Assembly (NCBI GenBank): GCA_964577825.1
Contig: CAZOBJ010000039.1
Location: 1 to 25,423, forward strand
Direction of reading: 5' to 3'
Source: CAZOBJ01 sp964577825
Lineage (GTDB): Bacteria; Planctomycetota; SZUA-567; JAFGNG01
Length of the DNA: 25,423 nt
The notes beneath the pieces are model-generated. The model was not told the DNA's origin. It did no database searches and saw only the letters and a program-made list of their open reading frames with translations. The stretch's first letter is position 1, and the number at the start of each line of letters is the position of its first letter. Both the position numbers and the translations under genes were made by a program. Shown in pieces: positions 21,870 to 25,423 of the stretch.

Positions 21870-22084
21870 CGCGGACAGCAAGAGGGCCGCGCAGAATACC
21901 TGTTGCGCCCCGGAACAGAGCGAAAGGAAGCAGCCGAGTTGCCGCGAGCCGACACAGGGTAACGTCGCCCCGGCGTGTTCGGGCCGGTCGAACGTCGGTC
22001 AGACCACGAACGGGATCGGCAGGGCGCTGCGCACCGCATGCGACATGCTGGCTGCGGAGCTCAACGCACCATGGAAGGCCTGTT
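21870..22084. other. Unassigned stretch after the arsR operon
   Basis: No gene, repeat of the main family or clear terminator is seen. A local dyad CCGCATGCGACATGCTGGCTGCGG (split: CCGC...GCGG and GCATG...CATGC) stands near 22037-22060. The stretch may contain the promoter and leader of the short transcript that ends at the terminator 22214-22245. Confidence 0.4.
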
Positions 22085-22207
22085 ATGCCGGAGCAAACAG
22101 ACGTCCTGTCGCTGACCGCGAAGGGCATTCAGGCGGTCGAGCAGGCCGTGCCGGACCGCGCCGCGCAGCGCGTCTGTGCAGTCGGTTCGACGGCAATGCC
22201 CTTGTGA
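22085..22207 (+). CDS. Possible 40-residue small protein
   Basis: ATG 22085 follows GGAAGG at 7 bp. The peptide reads MPEQTDVLSLTAKGIQAVEQ, then VPDRAAQRVCAVGSTAMPL, and has one cysteine. It is mostly hydrophilic with no membrane segment. I do not recognise it. Support is positional: a strong intrinsic terminator starts 7 bp after its stop, so a short transcript probably exists. It may instead be a small RNA or the remains of a larger gene. Confidence 0.35.
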   Translation: MPEQTDVLSLTAKGIQAVEQAVPDRAAQRVCAVGSTAMPL

Positions 22208-22213
22208 GAACGG

Positions 22214-22245
22214 CGCGGGCCTGTTCGTTGTGGCCCGCGTCTTTT
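22214..22245 (+). terminator. Intrinsic terminator upstream of the thioredoxin fusion gene
   Basis: CGCGGGCC (22214-22221), 10-nt loop, GGCCCGCG (22232-22239), then TCTTTT. A perfect 8-bp GC stem with a T-rich tail. It ends whatever is transcribed from the left and isolates the next operon. Confidence 0.75.
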
Positions 22246-22282
22246 GGCGCGCGATGACACAAGAAGCGAGACGAGGAAAGCC

Positions 22283-23335
22283 ATGACAAACGAAGAACAT
22301 CGGTCCGAAAGCCTGTTCGAGGGAGAGGGCGCCGCGCCGCGGGACCCGGCGCCCAAATCGACGGGCGCGCCGGCCAAGGTCGCCATCGTGGCCGCCTTGG
22401 TTGCCGTGGTCGCCGGGGTCATTGTTCTCAAAGAAGCGTCGGGCCTCCGGGAACAGCCCGGAACCCGGCCGCCCTCCGCCGACACGACAAGCGGGCAAGC
22501 GGGCGCTCGCGCCGCCGCGTTTGACGCGGAGACGGTCCTCGCCGCGGTCGAAGGCGAACAGATCACTCTGGCCGAGCTCGAGGACGCCCAGGAGGCGCTC
22601 CCCGCGGAGTACCGGTCGGCGTTCGCGCGCCAGAAGCACGCGTTCCTGGACGAGCTGATCGCGCGGAAGCTTCTCGTGCAGCAGGCCCGCGCGAGGAATG
22701 TCGCGGAGACGGACGCCTACCGCGAGGGGATGGCCGCGCATGAGGCGCACCCCGGCCACGAGGAGCACGTTCTCATCGACGTCCTGTTGCGCCAGGAAGT
22801 GCTGGACGAGCTGACAGTGACCGAGGAGGACCTGCGCAGCGCGTACGAAGAAGTGAAGGGCGAACTGCCGCCCGGAACCTCGTTGGAAGAGGTCAAGGAT
22901 CAACTGCGCGCCTACGTTCGGCAGGACAAACAGAACAAGGCCATCGAGACGTACTTGGCGGACCTGCGCGAGGAAGCCGCCATCACCCGCAATGAGGAGT
23001 GGATCGAGACCCAGCAGGCGCGCGCCGCCGACAACCCCCTGGACCGTGCACTACAGAAGGACGTGCCGGTGGTGGCCGACTTCGGTCAGGGGACGTGCAT
23101 CCCGTGCAAGATGATGAAGCCCATTCTGGAGGACTTGAAAGACGAATACGCGGGCCGGGCCGAGATCCTCATCATCGAGACCGACGAGTATCCGGCCGTG
23201 GCCCGGCGCGTGGGCATCCGAGTCATCCCGACGCAGATTTTCTACGACGCCGAGGGCAACGAGGTCGCCCGTCACGAGGGCTTCATGCCCCGCGAGGCCA
23301 TCGTCGACGAACTCGCGGAATTGGGGGTGCAATAA
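22283..23335 (+). CDS. Membrane-anchored SurA-N/thioredoxin fusion protein
   Basis: 350 residues from ATG 22283 behind ACGAGGAAA. Residues 32-49 are one membrane helix (VAIVAALVAVVAGVIVL), so the rest should be periplasmic. Residues about 83-235 are helical and resemble the SurA/PpiC N-terminal chaperone region (VEGEQITLAELEDAQEAL, FARQKHAFLDELIARKLLVQ); the catalytic parvulin domain is not seen. Residues about 250-345 are a thioredoxin domain with FGQGTCIPCKMMKP (Cys272, Cys275) and the cis-Pro RVIPTQIFYD. CIPC replaces the standard WCGPC. The CcdA gene begins 3 bp after the stop, so the membrane protein probably keeps this domain reduced. A redox-active client-binding protein is the likely role. 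The first codons are less GC-rich than their neighbours. Confidence 0.85.
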   Translation: MTNEEHRSESLFEGEGAAPRDPAPKSTGAPAKVAIVAALVAVVAGVIVLKEASGLREQPGTRPPSADTTSGQAGARAAAFDAETVLAAVEGEQITLAELEDAQEALPAEYRSAFARQKHAFLDELIARKLLVQQARARNVAETDAYREGMAAHEAHPGHEEHVLIDVLLRQEVLDELTVTEEDLRSAYEEVKGELPPGTSLEEVKDQLRAYVRQDKQNKAIETYLADLREEAAITRNEEWIETQQARAADNPLDRALQKDVPVVADFGQGTCIPCKMMKPILEDLKDEYAGRAEILIIETDEYPAVARRVGIRVIPTQIFYDAEGNEVARHEGFMPREAIVDELAELGVQ

Positions 23336-23338
23336 GTC

Positions 23339-24034
23339 ATGGAGCAGCTGTTCACGACCTTGACCCGCGCCGTCGAAGGCACTCCCATCATCGCCTTGAG
23401 TGCGGCGTTCGTGTGGGGGGTCCTCAGTATTGTTCTCAGCCCCTGCCACCTGGCCAGCATCCCGCTCATCGTCGGCTTCGTCGACGAGCAAGGACGCATC
23501 TCGACGAAACGCGCGTTCCTGATCTCCACCCTCTTCGCCGTCGGCATCCTCATCACCATCGGGGCCATCGGCGTCATTACGGCGGCCGCCGGCCGCATGC
23601 TGGGCGACGTGGGCAAGTACGGCAACTACTTTGTGGCCGTGATCTTCTTCGTCGTCGGTCTGCACCTGCTGGATGTGATCCCCATGCCGTGGTCCGGTCC
23701 CGGCCGAGTCGGCCTGAAGCGCAAGGGCATGCCGGCGGCGTTCCTCCTCGGCCTGGTCTTCGGCATCGCTCTGGGCCCCTGCACCTTTGCCTACATGGCC
23801 CCCATGCTCGGCGTGACATTCAAGCTGGCGAGCACGAGCTTGGCCTACGGCGTCCTGCTGCTCGCGGTCTACGGCGTCGGCCACTGCTCGGTGATCGTGC
23901 TGGCAGGGACCTTCACGGAGATGGTGCAGCATTACCTGAACTGGAACGAGCGCTCCAGGGGCGCGGCAATCCTGAAGAAGGCCTGCGGCGTCCTGGTTGT
24001 GCTCGGCGGAGTGTACCTGGTTCATACGGCATGA
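23339..24034 (+). CDS. CcdA/DsbD-type transmembrane thiol-electron transporter
   Basis: 231 residues, six hydrophobic segments, full length for CcdA. The two redox cysteines are in LSPCHLAS (Cys36) and LGPCTFAY (Cys148), one at each of the two pseudo-symmetric halves, as in CcdA and the DsbD membrane domain. The family moves reducing equivalents from cytoplasmic thioredoxin to periplasmic thiol proteins. The partner is almost certainly the thioredoxin domain of the gene 3 bp upstream. There are no cytochrome c maturation genes nearby, so the target may be disulfide repair or metal/methionine reduction rather than haem attachment. Confidence 0.93.
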   Translation: MEQLFTTLTRAVEGTPIIALSAAFVWGVLSIVLSPCHLASIPLIVGFVDEQGRISTKRAFLISTLFAVGILITIGAIGVITAAAGRMLGDVGKYGNYFVAVIFFVVGLHLLDVIPMPWSGPGRVGLKRKGMPAAFLLGLVFGIALGPCTFAYMAPMLGVTFKLASTSLAYGVLLLAVYGVGHCSVIVLAGTFTEMVQHYLNWNERSRGAAILKKACGVLVVLGGVYLVHTA

Positions 24035-24293
24035 CGGACCTGTGCTCCGGGGCGGGCGGCGAGCGGTGCGGGCACAACTTGCTGTTCGCAACGCTTCAGT
24101 CCGGGTGCGCGAATCGCTTCCCCACTGCGCGCAGACGTCTGGTCGCGCTCTACAACAAGACCGTGCCCCACGAACATGGGTGCGCCGAATCACGGGCGCC
24201 ATAGTCGGCCTCGTGGGGCTCTGCACCTGCGTGGTTCATGGCCGCGGCATCCTCTCGAAGCCGGCCCGCTCGTTCGCTTCGCCGCGCAGCGCT

Positions 24294-24845
24294 CTCCCTC
24301 CCCCTCACCCCCTCCCGGAGGGAGGGGGACCGCGCCGGCGGCCTTCCGCATGGCTCCCTCTCCCCTCGGGAGAGGGTCGGGGTGAGGGACGTTTCTCCGA
24401 CTCCGTGTGCCTCCCCCCTCTCCCCCCGGGAGAGGGTTGGGGTGAGGGACGCTTCTCCCTCTCCCTTCGGGAGAGGGTCGGGGTGAGGGAGGAGACGGGC
24501 TCTCCCATTCGCTTCTCGGGCCGGGGCCGCCCGTGCCGCGGCGCGCGCTCGCATTCGCCTCTACTGCGGCACGCATCTGCGCGCCTGTCGCAACCGCTCC
24601 CTCCCCCTCACCCCCTCCCGGAGGGAGGGGGGACGAGCCGGCCGCCTTCCGCATGGCCCCCTCTCCCCTCGGGAGAGGGTTGGGGTGAGGGACGGTACGC
24701 GCGCTCGCATTCGTTGCGCTCGTCGCCTCGTTCGCCGCGCGCTTGCGGCAACCGCTAGCCTCTCCCTCCCCCTCACCCCCTCCCGGAGGGAGGGGGAACC
24801 GGCCACCGGAGGGAGGGCACAGACCACCGAAGGGAGAGGAGCGGT
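24294..24845. repeat. Palindromic repeat cluster between ccdA and the CBM-like gene
   Basis: 24035-25052 lacks a supported gene. The first part (24035-24293) shows only short ORFs without good starts. Then come B units (about 24295-24328, 24598-24632, 24765-24800), A units (about 24357-24390, 24418-24451, 24458-24490, 24660-24693) and connectors with CGCGCGCTCGCATTCGTTGC, ending in a degenerate GGAGGGA/CCACCGGAG run to about 24845. The convergent gene ends before it on the right. Confidence 0.88.
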
Positions 24846-24899
24846 CCACCGGAGAGAGCGGGCCCCAGGACGCCCCCATACATAAACACACATAAAGAC

Positions 24900-24924
24900 G
24901 GGGGCGCGCGTGAAGCGCGCCCCC
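24900..24924 (-). terminator. Intrinsic terminator of the CBM-like gene
   Basis: A perfect 10-bp stem GGGGGCGCGC / GCGCGCCCCC with a 5-nt loop. On the minus strand it is followed by GTCTTTATGTGTG, so it suits the gene ending at 25053, about 130 bp upstream. Confidence 0.7.
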
Positions 24925-25052
24925 TCTGGTGTATGCGGACCGGCCGCTCGGCCGCGCGGTTCTTTTGCGCGGCGCACGCAGCCCAGGCGAACGCTCGGCG
25001 CGAGCGCGAGCATCGGCCCCCCGGCAGGGAAGCCGTGCGCGCGCCCGGCCGG

Positions 25053-25423
25053 TCACCTGCCCGGCACGTATTCGGTCGCCTGCGGGTTCTTCTCGTACTG
25101 GACCGCGTCCAGGAGCATCCACTCGCCCGTCTCGCAGGTGAGGTAGATGAACGTGGTCTCCAAGGGCGACTCGACCTCCGTGTTGATCTCGTACCGCTCC
25201 CACTCGTTCGAGAGCTGGATCTCGGTGATCTGCGTGAGCATGTGCGTGGACCACCCCATCTGCACCCGCAGGGTGGCGTCCGGGCCCGAGCCCTTGGCGT
25301 ACAGGCTCAGGGTGATGGGCTCGCCCGGCGTGAACGGCCCGCGGATGTTGGCCGTGATGCGCTGGCCCCCGGCCACGTAGAAGGCGCGCTCGCCCTCGTA
25401 TACGTCCTCGTCCTCGTGGCGCA
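25053..25423 (-). CDS. C-terminal end of a protein with a carbohydrate-binding (CBM4/9-like) domain, partial
   Basis: The frame is open to the right edge, giving about 123 C-terminal residues; the real start is outside the window. The segment ITANIRGPFTPGEPITLSLY, then AKGSGPDATLRVQMGW, SNEWERYEINTEVESPLE and WMLLDAVQYEKNPQATEYVP follows the CBM4/9 jelly-roll pattern: a SxYxKG strand, a W-x-R-Y strand, and a terminal LDAVQxE...Y. Such domains usually end large exported glycoside hydrolases or surface proteins. It is preceded by an acidic segment (HEDEDVYEGERAFY). The catalytic identity is unknown. A GTG at 25376 is inside the domain and not the true start. Confidence 0.75.
   Translation of the reverse strand, partial: RHEDEDVYEGERAFYVAGGQRITANIRGPFTPGEPITLSLYAKGSGPDATLRVQMGWSTHMLTQITEIQLSNEWERYEINTEVESPLETTFIYLTCETGEWMLLDAVQYEKNPQATEYVPGR

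Noticed and set aside
21870..22080. tRNA-like or riboswitch-like fold after the arsR operon
   Set aside because: I looked for a cloverleaf or known aptamer pattern and found no consistent set of stems.
24031..24204. 57-codon ORF overlapping the ccdA stop as ATGA, with four cysteines
   Set aside because: The overlap is attractive, but the peptide has no recognisable pattern, no ribosome site of its own and ends in unremarkable sequence.
24180..24300. ORF with a lipoprotein-like start (RRITGAIVGLVGLCTC)
   Set aside because: It has a hydrophobic start and a cysteine, but after about 30 codons it runs into repeat DNA. At most a decayed gene fragment.

Overview
The window is about 25 kb of very GC-rich, gene-dense bacterial DNA with two 100-N scaffold gaps, so it comes from a draft assembly. 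The genes suggest an uncultured Gram-negative bacterium that lives with little oxygen but must survive exposure to it. Signs are a superoxide reductase in place of a dismutase, a ferritin-loaded encapsulin, a membrane-anchored MsrA, quinone-biosynthesis genes and an NDH-2-type dehydrogenase. Five promoter-like sites have the sigma-54 GG-N10-GC layout (two with GT at -12), which fits deltaproteobacterial or PVC/Hydrogenedentes-like lineages. I cannot name the taxon.

Layout. 1-1095 (minus): site-2 protease (partial), DJ-1/PfpI protein and a small Pro/Glu-rich protein behind a sigma-54-like site. 1183-1885: repeat array with gap 1. 1961-4306 (plus): Cu+-type P1B ATPase with YHS and heavy-metal-binding N-terminal domains. 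4699-7826 (minus): superoxide reductase, OsmC, rhodanese and a large transglutaminase-like protein, behind a sigma-54 site. 8306-11930 (minus): polyprenyl synthase, UbiA-type prenyltransferase and NDH-2-like flavoprotein, a quinone module with stop/start overlaps. 12045-12280: 105-bp tandem repeat. 12282-14502 (minus): ferredoxin, encapsulated ferritin, encapsulin and DoxX. 14588-16332 (minus): lone receiver domain and MscS channel. 16472-17278 (plus): anchored MsrA. 17852-19228 (plus): isoprenylcysteine/phospholipid methyltransferase-like protein and creatininase-family protein. 19919-21869 (plus): ArsR regulator, ArsP-like permease and mini-thioredoxin. 22283-24034 (plus): SurA-N/thioredoxin fusion and CcdA. 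25053-end (minus): C-terminus of a large CBM-like protein.

Most intergenic space is filled by one family of short palindromic GC-rich repeats (arms CCCTCTCCC/GGGAGAGGG). The most striking feature is that these repeats also lie inside two genes of the quinone operon without breaking the frame. They add about 95 residues to the polyprenyl synthase between its catalytic motifs and about 45-50 residues near the N-terminus of UbiA.

Together the window reads as a redox and metal stress island: copper export, superoxide and peroxide detoxification, methionine repair, iron storage in a protein shell, arsenic-type efflux and transmembrane thiol relay, much of it apparently under sigma-54 control. The second gap, inside doxX, is very probably false: its flanks share an identical 55-bp overlap, and collapsing it restores a normal 158-residue DoxX.
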